Source of the DNA: Clostridiales bacterium Firm_08
Lineage (GTDB): Bacteria > Bacillota > Clostridia > Oscillospirales > QAKW01
Length of the DNA stretch: 64,000 nt
Assembly (NCBI GenBank): GCA_001604045.1
Contig: LVAN01000007.1
Location: 25,246-89,245 of the forward strand
Reading direction: 5' to 3'
Position 1 is the first letter of the stretch. The number at the start of each line of letters is the position of its first letter. Both the position numbers and the translations under genes were made by a program. Shown piece after piece: positions 41,582 to 51,795 of the stretch. Under the pieces are notes generated by a model. The model saw nothing but the letters and a program-made list of their open reading frames with translations. It made no database searches and was not told the origin of the DNA.

Positions 41582-42639
41582 TGCTCTATCTGCATATTCC
41601 GTTTTGCAAACGGAAGTGCCGCTACTGCGCCTTTTGCTCGGTGACGGAGGACCGGTACGCCGCGTACGCCGAAAAAGCGGCGGCGGACATCGCTTACTTT
41701 CGCGCCGCCGGGCTTTTGGAAACAGCGGACAGTATTTATATCGGAGGCGGCACGCCGGGCGCGCTGCCTCTTTCCGCGTGGCAAACGCTTTGGGGGGCGC
41801 TGGACGGCGTGCCGCTCGCGGGGGGCGCGGAATTCACCGTCGAGACCAATCCGGAAAGCACGACGGCGGAGTTTCTCGCGATGCTGAAAGCGCACCGCGT
41901 CGAGCGACTGTCTGTCGGCGTTCAAAGTCTGAACGATCGCGAACTTGCCGCGATCGGCCGCCTGCACGACGGCGCCGCGGCGCTCCGCGCGATCGAGGCG
42001 GCAAAACAGCGCGGGTTTTCGGAGATCTCCGCCGATCTCATCTACGGCCTGCCGGGGCAGACGCTATCAAGTTTTACCGACAGTCTCACCCGTCTGCTGG
42101 ACGCCGGCGTCACCCACCTCTCCTGTTATAACTTGCAGATCGAAAAGGGAACGCCCTTTTACGACGATCCGCCCGCCCTGCCGGATGAGGATGAGGAACA
42201 GGCGATGTATGACGCGCTTTGCGATATCACCCGCGCGCGGGGCTTTGAGCATTACGAGATCTCGAATTTCGCCCCGTCCGGGCACCGCGCCCGCCACAAC
42301 AGCGGATACTGGGAGCGGCGGGAGTACCTCGGCATCGGCCCGTCCGCCCATTCCTTTTTTGACGGCACGCGCCGGTGGCAGTCCGCCGACATTCCGGTGT
42401 GGCTGGGCGCGCCCGTCGGATCTTTCGCCGGGACGGAAACTCTCACGCCGGAGGACGAACGCACCGAACGGATCATGCTCGGGCTTCGCACCGACCGGGG
42501 CGTTCCGGCAAAAGAACTTTCCGCCGCCGTCGTTCAAAAATACGTCGCGGCGGGGCTGGGAGAGATCCGCGCCGGCCGCTTTGTCCTGAACGACAGGGGA
42601 ATGCTCTTTTCCAACACCGTCATTTCCGACCTTATATAA
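41578..42639 (+). CDS. hemW: HemW-like radical SAM heme chaperone
   Basis: 353 residues. The radical SAM motif is [15 protein letters not shown] (C-x3-C-x2-C, with the extra cysteine of HemW). [15 protein letters not shown] and [14 protein letters not shown] follow as in the HemN/HemW family, and the C-terminal half carries the HemW domain. The missing N-terminal residues of true HemN and the short form indicate HemW, a heme-binding protein rather than coproporphyrinogen oxidase. Overlaps lepA by 4 bases; ends at a good terminator. Confidence 0.93.
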   Translation: MMLYLHIPFCKRKCRYCAFCSVTEDRYAAYAEKAAADIAYFRAAGLLETADSIYIGGGTPGALPLSAWQTLWGALDGVPLAGGAEFTVETNPESTTAEFLAMLKAHRVERLSVGVQSLNDRELAAIGRLHDGAAALRAIEAAKQRGFSEISADLIYGLPGQTLSSFTDSLTRLLDAGVTHLSCYNLQIEKGTPFYDDPPALPDEDEEQAMYDALCDITRARGFEHYEISNFAPSGHRARHNSGYWERREYLGIGPSAHSFFDGTRRWQSADIPVWLGAPVGSFAGTETLTPEDERTERIMLGLRTDRGVPAKELSAAVVQKYVAAGLGEIRAGRFVLNDRGMLFSNTVISDLI

Positions 42640-42644
42640 TAATG

Positions 42645-42668
42645 AAAAAACCGCGTGAGCGGTTTTTT
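42645..42668 (+). terminator. Terminator after hemW
   Basis: AAAAAACCGC, GTGA loop, GCGGTTTTTT: a textbook intrinsic terminator 6 bases after the stop. Confidence 0.9.
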
Positions 42669-42674
42669 CTTTTA

Positions 42675-42780
42675 GGGGAAGGAGACATAGTACCTTCCCC
42701 TGTCTCCTTATGACGCTGTCATTCTATCAGGAGCGTAGGGGGCGACGACCCCGGCGCCCCGCGGTTAGAACGAACCTGCT
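42675..42780. repeat. Intergenic repeat pieces upstream of hrcA
   Basis: A GGGGAAGGAGACA/TGTCTCC palindrome (42676-42710) and the GTAGGGGGCGACGACCCCGG piece (42736-42770) belong to families also seen at 2638, 12131 and 47791. Confidence 0.55.
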
Positions 42781-42826
42781 CTCCGTGCCCGAAATTGATT
42801 TGTAACAAAAAATTCACAAAAAACTA

Positions 42827-42855
42827 TTGACTATCCGGCAAAAGTGAGTATAATA
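42827..42855 (+). promoter_or_regulatory. Promoter of the hrcA-dnaK operon
   Basis: -35 TTGACT (42827-42832), 17-base spacer, perfect -10 TATAAT (42850-42855). The CIRCE box starts 4 bases downstream and covers the predicted transcription start. Confidence 0.85.
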
Positions 42856-42859
42856 AAAT

Positions 42860-42886
42860 TAGCACTCGGAGAATTAGAGTGCTAAA
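42860..42886 (+). promoter_or_regulatory. CIRCE operator of the hrcA-dnaK operon
   Basis: TTAGCACTC, 9 bases, GAGTGCTAA: perfect CIRCE, positioned for HrcA to block transcription at the start site. Confidence 0.97.
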
Positions 42887-42908
42887 ACTCTCAAAAGAGG
42901 TGAGAGGC

Positions 42909-43937
42909 GTGAAAGATCGGCAGAAGGCGGTACTGAAAGCCGTTGTCGAAAGTTACATCGAAAACGGTGAACCGGTCGCCAGCAAGGCGATCCTGGAGCG
43001 GGAGGGGATGAACGTTTCCTCCGCGACGGTGCGCAACGATCTGGCGGAACTTGAACGGCTGGGCTATCTGCAGCAGCCGCACACGTCCGCGGGGCGCGTG
43101 CCGACGGAAGAGGGATACCGCTTTTACGTGGATCATCTTTTGGAGCTACCCGGCATCGAGATGAAGCAGACCGAGGACATCATCACGGCGATCGGCAGCA
43201 TCAACGCGGGGCTGGACGATTTCCTGCAGCAGGCGATCACGCTGTTCTCCGAGATCACGGGATACACCAGCGCCGTTGTCGTACCACAGAGTCGGGATGA
43301 CCGCATTATGAAACTCGAGGTCATCAAGACGGCGGACGATATGATCAATCTGCTGGTCGTCACCCGCAGCGGCAAGGTCAAAAACTCCTTTGCCCGCCTG
43401 TACTTCCTCGCGACGGACGACGACATCCGGGAACTCAACGAAACGCTCGGCGCCTACATCAGCGACAAGAACTTCGCGGCGCTGGACGACGGCGCGTTCG
43501 ACGAGCTGGAGCGCCTGCTCTCCCAAAAGCAGAAAAACTGGGACTTTCTCGTCGGCATCGTCAAAAACGTCGTCACGAGCATGCATCAGCCGAAAGTGCT
43601 GGTCAGCGGGCAGAGCCGCATGCTTTCCTACCCGGAGTTTTACGAGATCCACAAGGCGCAGAACATCCTTTCGTTCCTCGGTAAAAAGGACGCGCTTTAT
43701 AACGTCCTGACCAGCGGGGAGGACACCTCCGGCGTCGATATCCGCATCGGCAGTGAGATCGGGGATGAGACCTTCCGGGATATGAGCCTTGTCATCCGCA
43801 AGTACGGGGACGACTCCGGGGGCTTTGGCGCGTTCTCCATTTTCGGGCCCAAACGGATGGATTACGGCAAAAGCGCCTCGCAGATCGACTATTTCGCGCG
43901 GTGTATCGAGAAGTTTTTGAAAGATAATTACCTGTAA
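42909..43937 (+). CDS. hrcA: Heat-inducible transcription repressor HrcA
   Basis: Represses class I heat-shock genes by binding CIRCE. 342 residues. The N-terminal winged helix reads KDRQKAVLKAVVESYIENGE, PVASKAIL and SSATVRNDLAELERLGYLQQPHTSAGRVPTEEGYRFYVDHLL-type sequence. The C-terminal dimerisation and GAF-like part ends with FGAFSIFGPKRMDYGKS. GTG 42909 is chosen because AGAGGTG lies 8 bases upstream; a longer frame to 42879 would start inside the CIRCE box. First gene of hrcA-grpE-dnaK-dnaJ. Confidence 0.97.
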   Translation: MKDRQKAVLKAVVESYIENGEPVASKAILEREGMNVSSATVRNDLAELERLGYLQQPHTSAGRVPTEEGYRFYVDHLLELPGIEMKQTEDIITAIGSINAGLDDFLQQAITLFSEITGYTSAVVVPQSRDDRIMKLEVIKTADDMINLLVVTRSGKVKNSFARLYFLATDDDIRELNETLGAYISDKNFAALDDGAFDELERLLSQKQKNWDFLVGIVKNVVTSMHQPKVLVSGQSRMLSYPEFYEIHKAQNILSFLGKKDALYNVLTSGEDTSGVDIRIGSEIGDETFRDMSLVIRKYGDDSGGFGAFSIFGPKRMDYGKSASQIDYFARCIEKFLKDNYL

Positions 43938-43948
43938 AGGAGACGGAT

Positions 43949-44482
43949 ATGGAAGAAACGAAGAAAACCGCGCCGCAGGCGGAAAGCACGGAAAAGGCGG
44001 CAAAAGCGGAAAAATCTGAAAAAACCAAAAAGACGAAGACGGCCAAAGAGACGGAACAACTGCGCAAACAGCTCGACGAGACCAAAGACCAGCTGCTTCG
44101 TACACTCGCCGAATACGACAACTACCGCAAGCGTACCCAAAAGGAAAAGGACGGTATGTACGCCGACGGCATTTTGCAGGGCGTAAAGACATTCCTGCCC
44201 GCGATCGACAACCTCGAACGGGCGCTTGCCGCGGCGGAGGACAGCACGCTCAAAGAGGGTGTGGCGATGATCCTCACGCAGATGAAGGAAGCGCTGAAAA
44301 CGCTCGGCGTCACGGAGTTCGGAGAGGTCGGAGAACCCTTCGATCCCAACGCCCACGCGGCGGTCTTTCATATTGATGATGAAAATCTACCCGAAAATAG
44401 CATCGCGGAGGTACTGCAAAAAGGGTATATTTATAAAGACGGACCCATCGTCCGCCACGCGACGGTAAAAGTCGCGAACTGA
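43949..44482 (+). CDS. grpE: Nucleotide exchange factor GrpE
   Basis: Exchanges ADP on DnaK. 177 residues: a lysine/glutamate-rich disordered N-terminus, a long coiled coil (QLRKQLDETKDQLLRTLAEYDNYRKRTQKEKD), and the C-terminal beta domain with FDPNAHAAVFHIDDENLPEN and VLQKGYIYKDGPIVRHATVKVAN. 11 bases after hrcA. Confidence 0.97.
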   Translation: MEETKKTAPQAESTEKAAKAEKSEKTKKTKTAKETEQLRKQLDETKDQLLRTLAEYDNYRKRTQKEKDGMYADGILQGVKTFLPAIDNLERALAAAEDSTLKEGVAMILTQMKEALKTLGVTEFGEVGEPFDPNAHAAVFHIDDENLPENSIAEVLQKGYIYKDGPIVRHATVKVAN

Positions 44483-44514
44483 TATTTTGAAAAAGACGTA
44501 AGGAGGAATATATT

Positions 44515-46356
<1,842 letters not shown>

Positions 46357-46361
46357 GGAAT

Positions 46362-47495
46362 ATGGCTGATAAGAGAGATTATTATGAAGTCCTCGGCGTG
46401 CCGAAAGGCGCGTCCGAGGACGAAATAAAGAAGGCGTACCGCAAACTTGCCAAGCAGTATCATCCCGATCTCAATCCCGGCGATAAAACGGCGGAGGCGA
46501 AATTCAAGGAGATCAGCGAGGCGCACGAGATCCTGTCCGATCCCGAAAAGCGCGCGAAATACGACCAGTTCGGTCACGCGGCGTTCGATCCGTCTTTCGG
46601 CGCCGGCGGCGCGGGCGGATTTGGCGGCGGTTTCGGCGGTTTCGGGGGCTTTGGTGACGTCGGCGATATTTTTGAGACGTTTTTTGGCGGCGGTTTCGGC
46701 GGCCGTTCCGGAAGTTCCAACCGCCCGCAGAAGGGCGAGGATATCGAGCTGACCCTCACCGTCACTTTCGAGGAGGCGGCGTTCGGCTGTCAGAAGGAGA
46801 TCCGCTACCGCACCAGGGATCTTTGCAAAGCGTGCAAGGGGACCGGCGCGAAAAACGGCACCGAACTTGAGACCTGCTCCCAGTGCGGCGGCAGGGGATT
46901 TGTCACCACGACCCAGCGCACCATCCTCGGCAGTATGCAGTCTCAGCGCCCCTGTCCCGCGTGCGGCGGCAAGGGCAAGCGGATCAAAGTGCCGTGTCCC
47001 GAATGTCACGGCGGCATCAAGGCGGCGGATAAGACCAAGGTCATCACCGTGCCGGCGGGCATCGACGACCGCCAGTCGCTGACGCTGCGCGGGCAGGGCA
47101 ACGCCGGCGCCAACGGCGGACCGGCGGGAGACGTTTACATCATCATCCGCGTGCAGCCGCACAAGTTGTTTGAACGGCGGGGGAGCGATCTCTACTGCAG
47201 ATATCCGCTGTCCGCCATCGACGCGGCGCTCGGCTGCGAGGTCGTGATCCCGACGCTGGAAGGCAAAGTGAAATACACCGTGCCGGAGGGCACGCAGAAC
47301 GGCGCGACCTTCCGCTTCCGCGGCAAGGGCGTCACACGGATCGGTACCAAAAACAAGGGCGACCTGTTCGTCACCGTTGAGACGGAGATCCCCAAACGCC
47401 TGAGCAAAAAGCAGAAAGAGGACCTGCGCGCCGTCGCGGCCACCCTCGGCGACAAAAATTTCGAAAAACGCAAACAGTTCAACGATCAAATGTAA
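46362..47495 (+). CDS. dnaJ: Chaperone DnaJ (Hsp40)
   Basis: 377 residues. J domain with YHPDLNPG (HPD at about residue 34), a glycine/phenylalanine-rich linker, then four zinc motifs [24 protein letters not shown] and CPECHGGI, and the C-terminal substrate domains ([24 protein letters not shown]). TAAGGA lies just upstream. Last gene of the operon, followed by a strong terminator. Confidence 0.98.
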   Translation: MADKRDYYEVLGVPKGASEDEIKKAYRKLAKQYHPDLNPGDKTAEAKFKEISEAHEILSDPEKRAKYDQFGHAAFDPSFGAGGAGGFGGGFGGFGGFGDVGDIFETFFGGGFGGRSGSSNRPQKGEDIELTLTVTFEEAAFGCQKEIRYRTRDLCKACKGTGAKNGTELETCSQCGGRGFVTTTQRTILGSMQSQRPCPACGGKGKRIKVPCPECHGGIKAADKTKVITVPAGIDDRQSLTLRGQGNAGANGGPAGDVYIIIRVQPHKLFERRGSDLYCRYPLSAIDAALGCEVVIPTLEGKVKYTVPEGTQNGATFRFRGKGVTRIGTKNKGDLFVTVETEIPKRLSKKQKEDLRAVAATLGDKNFEKRKQFNDQM

Positions 47496-47533
47496 AAAAG
47501 CAGTGAGATCCTTTGGGATCTCACTGCTTTTTT
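47494..47533 (+). terminator. Terminator of the dnaK operon
   Basis: A 17-bp stem (AAAAAAGCAGTGAGATC and complement) with CTTTGG loop, ending in a T-run. Confidence 0.92.
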
Positions 47534-47579
47534 CTGTTTCACTTTATAAAGAAAGCCAAGAGATTTTCGCGTGCGTTTT

Positions 47580-47830
47580 TCGGCTCCCCTTACACAGGGG
47601 AGCCGAAAAACACGCCAATTTCATCGGGCGCGAGGCTTCCCCTTGAGGGAAAGCCGTTATAAAGATTTCCCCCGGTCAAAGACCGGGGGAAATCATCCTT
47701 AATTTGCCCGAAGGGCAACATCATTCAGGCGAAGCCTGACATCGTTTGCGGCTTTGCCGCAACATCATTTTCCCGTCAGGGAAACATCGTGTAGGGGGCG
47801 GCAGCCTGCCGCCCGCCCTGTCGGAACGCG
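47580..47830. repeat. Variable-hairpin array 2 with GGTC hairpin and flanking repeat pieces
   Basis: Starts with the CTCCCCTTACACAGGGGAG palindrome (inverted relative of 2533). Next is the GGTC hairpin (GATTTCCCCCGGTC-AAA-complement, 47664-47694), ATCCTTAATT, then four hairpins (TTGCCC/GGGCAA, CAGGC/GCCTG, TTGCGGC/GCCGCAA, TTTCCC/GGGAAA) separated by CATCATT or CATCGT. A GTAGGGGGCGGCAGCCTGCC piece follows at 47791. It is array 1 in reverse orientation with different stems. Confidence 0.7.
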
Positions 47831-47849
47831 GCTGTTTCCGAGGGCGGCA

Positions 47850-47869
47850 CCCTTATCGCGGGTCAGCCA
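47850..47869. mobile_element. MITE-like family 1, terminal fragment
   Basis: CCTTATCGCGGGTCAGCC is the right terminal repeat only, ending 3 bases before the stop codon of the minus-strand lipoprotein gene. Confidence 0.6.
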
Positions 47870-47871
47870 TC

Positions 47872-48387
47872 TCACACAGCGGTCAGATCGACTGTCAGCA
47901 GGCTTGCTTTTTGCGTATCCTCTCCCGAAAATACGAGGATGCCCGTCGCGATCGCGACGCGTTTGCCGCCCGCCCATAGGTCTGCGGTGTAGGAATACGA
48001 CGCCTCCTGCGGACAGCCGCGGGACAACTCGATGTTTTCGGGGAAAATGTTCGCGCAGGTCTCGGTGAACAGCGCCGCGCCGGCGAGGAAAGCGCGGCTG
48101 CACGCCATTTTCCGTATACAATCGTCGGTCAGGCAAGCGGCGTATTCCGCCGTGAGATATTCCGACAGGCGGTCTGTCCGGGACATACCCGTTACGTTTG
48201 AGCTGACGCTGAGGGACGCCGCGCGGCTGAAATCATCTTTCTGCGTCCGGGTGCAGGTCAGGACTTTCGCCAGGATCGCCTCGGCGCGTCTTTCCTGCGC
48301 GCCGCATCCGGTCAAAAGCAGGCAGAGAGAAAATATGACGCAGATAAGACAGGCGGTTTTGATCCATCTGACGGCAGTGTGTTTCAT
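47872..48387 (-). CDS. Lipoprotein of unknown function
   Basis: 171 residues. A basic start (MKHTAVRWIK) and hydrophobic core end in LLTGC, a clear lipobox with the cysteine near residue 28, so the mature protein is membrane-tethered outside. The remainder is alpha/beta with five further cysteines, which could form disulfides (CLTDDCIRKMACS is a local cluster). No family recognised. GGGAGATGA precedes ATG. It is divergent from the XRE gene. Confidence 0.75.
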   Translation of the reverse strand: MKHTAVRWIKTACLICVIFSLCLLLTGCGAQERRAEAILAKVLTCTRTQKDDFSRAASLSVSSNVTGMSRTDRLSEYLTAEYAACLTDDCIRKMACSRAFLAGAALFTETCANIFPENIELSRGCPQEASYSYTADLWAGGKRVAIATGILVFSGEDTQKASLLTVDLTAV

Positions 48388-48449
48388 AACAGATCATCTC
48401 CCTAAAATACGTTCGGAACAAGAGGACCGACGGGCGCCGGTAAGAAAAT

Positions 48450-48588
48450 GGTTGCTTTTTTTACCAAATCGTGTTATACTTATCTCTCAAAGATATTATA
48501 AGAGCAACGTACTGTAAAGATACCAACAAAAGAGAAAGGGTCTTTTCGGAAGACCCGCGAAAAGGATGATCGGGCGAAAGGAGCGTGT
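48450..48588 (+). promoter_or_regulatory. Promoter and hairpin leader of the XRE gene
   Basis: TTGCTT and TATACT with a 16-base spacer lie near 48454-48481. The mRNA leader then contains GGGTCTT-TTCGG-AAGACCC (48538-48556), a stable hairpin with no T-run, followed by GAAAGGAG. The hairpin may affect mRNA stability. Confidence 0.5.
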
Positions 48589-49173
48589 ATGTCCGTGGAG
48601 GATCTCAAGGCGGTCGTCGCCGCCAATATCATCAAACTCCGCGCCGCCGCGGGGCTCACGCAGGCACAGCTCGGCGAGAAGCTCAACTATTCCGACAAGA
48701 CCATATCCAAGTGGGAGCGCGCGGAGGCGCTGCCGGACGCCGGATCCCTCAAAGAGATGGCGGCCATATTCGGCGTGACGGTCGATCTGCTTCTGACGGA
48801 CGACAGTCTGTGGAGATCCCCGCCGCCGGAGCGCGCGGAGTACAGCAAGTCCGCGATCACGCTGGTATCCGTGACAAGCATATGGACCGTCGCGGTGCTG
48901 ACCTTCGTCATTATGTGGCTGTGCGGCATCGTGTACTGGCAGACCTTCGTGTACGCCGTACCGGTCATGCTGATCACCCTGCTGGCGCTCAACGCCTCGT
49001 TCCACCGCCGGCGGTGGAACGAGATCATCGTCGCGGCGCTGGTGGCGAGCGTCATTCTGACGGTCTATCTGGCGCTGCTGCCCTTCAACTTGTGGCAGCT
49101 TCTGATCGTCATCGCGCCGGCGGAGGCGGTCGTGTTCTTTTCTTTCCGCATCCGCAAGCGAAAGAAGGCGTAG
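48589..49173 (+). CDS. XRE-family regulator with membrane domain
   Basis: 194 residues. The N-terminal helix-turn-helix (about 9-68) reads IIKLRAAAGLTQAQLGEKLNYSDKTISKWERAEALPDAGSL, a standard Cro/CI-type domain. Residues ~88-185 hold four predicted membrane helices (LVSVTSIWTVAVLTFVIMWL and later ones) and a basic tail RIRKRKKA. Such membrane-bound XRE proteins may sense the membrane or respond to cell-envelope stress; the target is unknown. The stop codon TAG lies in TAGGCTGA, the boundary of a MITE-like element. Confidence 0.85.
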   Translation: MSVEDLKAVVAANIIKLRAAAGLTQAQLGEKLNYSDKTISKWERAEALPDAGSLKEMAAIFGVTVDLLLTDDSLWRSPPPERAEYSKSAITLVSVTSIWTVAVLTFVIMWLCGIVYWQTFVYAVPVMLITLLALNASFHRRRWNEIIVAALVASVILTVYLALLPFNLWQLLIVIAPAEAVVFFSFRIRKRKKA

Positions 49174-49449
49174 GCTGATCCACGATAAGGACAAAACGCC
49201 TGAAAAACGGTAAAAACCGGCACTTTTCGACTTGTTGTCCTCGGCGGGCGCCAGCCCGCCGTCGTCCTCCGCACCGAAAATCACTCGATTTTTCCTCGCT
49301 AACAGGTGCGGAGAGTTTTGAAAGAGAAAAATTTTCGATCAGACAAAGTCGCAAAACGCAGGAAACCTGGCGGTTTTCAAGGCTTTGCGGCAAAGGGTGG
49401 CGGAAATTTTACCTTTCAAAACCGCTTTGTCCTTATCGCGGGTCAGCCT
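49172..49449. mobile_element. MITE-like element family 1, full copy B
   Basis: 278 bp, the reverse complement of the copy at 9431-9709 throughout (about 90 percent by eye). It is bounded by TA on each side (TAGGCTGA ... TCAGCCTA), compatible with a TA target duplication. The left TA is part of the stop codon of the XRE gene. Confidence 0.8.
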
Positions 49450-49479
49450 AGTTCTACAAATCGTAGAGTTGATATTTTC

Positions 49480-49523
49480 GCGGTAGAATGGCCGTATCGC
49501 CACTCTACCGCGCCATTTTTATT
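49480..49523 (+). terminator. Terminator hairpin upstream of degV
   Basis: GCGGTAGA-A-TGGC and complement, with one mismatch, then CGCCATTTTTATTT. It may end transcripts from the XRE gene through the element. Confidence 0.6.
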
Positions 49524-49615
49524 TGTGGAACGGAAAAACAGATCAGTAGATAGTCTTTTTACGATCTCTCGTTTATAATGAGAACAACGTTTTTCATTGC
49601 AAAGGAGATCTGACT

Positions 49616-50503
49616 ATGAGCGACTACATTTTGAGCTGCTGTTCCACCGTGGATCTGACAAGCGAACATCTTGCCGCCCGCGGGATAGAGTACACATCCT
49701 TCCGTTTTTTCGTCAACGGAGAGGAAAAGATCGACGACCTCGGACAGACGATGTCGATGGATGAGTTTTATCGGAGTATGCTGGACGGGGCGGACACCGC
49801 CACCGCGCAGATCAATATCGGTGAATATCTCGAGTATTTCTGCAAACTGCTGGAAACGGGAAAGGACGTACTGCACGTCTGCCTTTCCTCCGGGCTTTCC
49901 GGTACCTATAATTCCGCCTGCAACGCGGCGCTGATCGCCCGGGATCGCTATCCCGACCGCAAGTTGTATGTCGTCGACTCTCTCGGCGCTTCCTCCGGCT
50001 ACGGCCTTTTGATGGAAACGCTCGCCGACCTGCGGGACGAAGGGAAAGATCTGGAGGAGGTGCGGGAATTCGCGGAGCAAAACAAGCTACGGGTGCATCA
50101 CTGGTTTTTCTCCACCGATCTTACCTTTTACGTCAAGGGCGGCAGGGTGTCAAAGACCGCCGGCTTTTTCGGCGGGATGCTGGGCATCTGCCCGCTGCTC
50201 AATATGGATCACCTCGGAAGGCTGATCCCGCGCGCCAAGATCCGTTCCAAAAAGAAGGTCATTTTAGAGCAGGTCAGGCGGATGGAGCAAAACGCCGATC
50301 TCGGCGCAGATTATGACGGAAAATGCTTTATTTCTCAATCTTACTGCCGGCAGGACGCCGAGCAGCTACGGGACATTCTGAAAGAGAGATTTCCCCGTAT
50401 CAACGGGGAGATCGGGATCTTTGATATCGGACCCACCATCGGATCGCACAGCGGTCCGGGGACCGTCGCTTTGTTCTTTTGGGGCAAAAAAAGAGAAAAC
50501 TAA
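49616..50503 (+). CDS. DegV-family fatty-acid-binding protein
   Basis: 295 residues of the DegV/FakB fold that binds a fatty acid and presents it to a kinase (FakA) in related bacteria. The lipid-site motifs SCCSTVDLTSEHL, the TAQINIGEYLEYF segment and VCLSSGLSGTYNSACNAA are present, as is FYVKGGRVSKTAGFFGGMLGICPLL. The carboxylate-binding GPGT-like end reads GSHSGPGTVALFFWG. A good AAAGGAG site and a TATAAT (49574-49579) lie upstream. FakA is not in the window. Confidence 0.92.
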   Translation: MSDYILSCCSTVDLTSEHLAARGIEYTSFRFFVNGEEKIDDLGQTMSMDEFYRSMLDGADTATAQINIGEYLEYFCKLLETGKDVLHVCLSSGLSGTYNSACNAALIARDRYPDRKLYVVDSLGASSGYGLLMETLADLRDEGKDLEEVREFAEQNKLRVHHWFFSTDLTFYVKGGRVSKTAGFFGGMLGICPLLNMDHLGRLIPRAKIRSKKKVILEQVRRMEQNADLGADYDGKCFISQSYCRQDAEQLRDILKERFPRINGEIGIFDIGPTIGSHSGPGTVALFFWGKKREN

Positions 50504-50532
50504 GATCCGGCGGATAGGTAAAGGATAGGGAT

Positions 50533-51795
50533 ATGGTCGATTTTACCCAAAAAATGAAAAAGGAATATACCATTCTCGCGCCCGATATTTTTCCGACGCA
50601 TATGCGGCTTTTGCGGGAGATATTCGTGGCGCGGGGGTATAAACTCGAGATCCTGCGCTACGAGGGAAAAGACGTCATCGACACGGGGCTGAAGTACGTC
50701 CACAACGATATGTGTTATCCCGCGATCTGCACGCTGGGGCAACAGCTGTACGCGCTGACCTGCGGGGACTACGATCCGCGTAAATGCGCCCTGATCCAGT
50801 TTCAGACGGGCGGCGGGTGCCGCGCGTCCAATTATGTGATGCTGCTTCGCAAGGCGCTCAAAAATATGGGGATGGAATACGTGCCGGTGATCGCGCTGAG
50901 TTTTACCGGCATCGAGCATTACAGCGGCTTCCATATCACGCTGCCGATGGTGCTGTCCGCCGTGCGGGCGCTGGTGTACGGCGATATGCTGCTCTGCCTT
51001 AAAAATCAGACGAGACCCTACGAGATCAATCGGGGGGACACCGAAAAGGTGGTCGCCAAATGGGTGGACAGACTGCGCTGGCAATTATATAAGAACCGCG
51101 GGCTGTCCCGCGGCGCCATGCGTAAAAACCTTGACGAAATGGTAAAGGATTTTCATGATATCCCCCGTGAAAAGCGGGATCTGAAAAAGGTCGGCATCGT
51201 CGGGGAGATCTATGTGAAATACTCTCCTTTCGGCAACAACGGGCTGGAAAAATTCCTGGAAACGCAGGACTGTGAGTATATGGTGCCGGGCGTTCTGGGC
51301 TTCTTTCAATACTGTTTTTCCAATATGGAGACGGATCACCGCTATTACGGCACGCCCAAGACCCACCAGCTGGCGGGAAAGATCGCGGAAAGCGTCGCTT
51401 CCGACTGGGAGAAGGAGATCCTCCGGGCGCTGGCGCCCTATCCCGAGTTCGTCGCCCCCGCGCCCATCAGCGAGGTCAAACGGCTGGCGGAGCGGGTCAT
51501 CGACAGAGGCGTCAAAATGGGGGAGGGATGGCTGCTGCCCGGCGAGGCGGCGGAGATGATCGAAAAGGGGTATACCAATATCATTTCCGCGCAGCCCTTC
51601 GGCTGTCTGCCCAATCATATCGTCGCCAAGGGCACCATCCGCCGCCTGCGGGAACTTTACCCGAAGGCGAATATCTTTCCGGTGGACTATGACGCGGGCG
51701 CGTCCCGGGTCAATCAGGAAAACCGCATCAAACTGATGCTCGCCATCGCCGATGAGGAGGCAAAGACCGCGGAACGGGAGGCGGTAAAGGTATGA
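50533..51795 (+). CDS. 2-hydroxyacyl-CoA dehydratase-like (HgdB-type) protein, activase partner
   Basis: 420 residues resembling the C-terminal HgdB/DUF2229-associated domain of the large clostridial dehydratase-activase proteins. It contains VHNDMCYPAICTLGQQL, FQTGGGCRASNYV and QPFGCLPNHIVAKGTIR with cysteines suitable for an Fe-S cluster. It overlaps the activase gene by 4 bases and is encoded before it. In many Clostridia these two parts are fused in the opposite order in one ~1400-residue protein. The substrate is unknown; the pair is not accompanied by a CoA-transferase or dehydratase alpha subunit. Confidence 0.8.
   Translation: MVDFTQKMKKEYTILAPDIFPTHMRLLREIFVARGYKLEILRYEGKDVIDTGLKYVHNDMCYPAICTLGQQLYALTCGDYDPRKCALIQFQTGGGCRASNYVMLLRKALKNMGMEYVPVIALSFTGIEHYSGFHITLPMVLSAVRALVYGDMLLCLKNQTRPYEINRGDTEKVVAKWVDRLRWQLYKNRGLSRGAMRKNLDEMVKDFHDIPREKRDLKKVGIVGEIYVKYSPFGNNGLEKFLETQDCEYMVPGVLGFFQYCFSNMETDHRYYGTPKTHQLAGKIAESVASDWEKEILRALAPYPEFVAPAPISEVKRLAERVIDRGVKMGEGWLLPGEAAEMIEKGYTNIISAQPFGCLPNHIVAKGTIRRLRELYPKANIFPVDYDAGASRVNQENRIKLMLAIADEEAKTAEREAVKV

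Noticed and set aside
42879..42908. Upstream GTG start for HrcA
   Set aside because: It lies within the CIRCE operator; GTG 42909 has AGAGGTG at proper distance and gives the usual HrcA N-terminus.
47754..48068. 104-codon plus-strand frame over a repeat region and lipoprotein gene
   Set aside because: Starts in hairpin array 2 and continues antisense to a lipoprotein gene with clear signal peptide.
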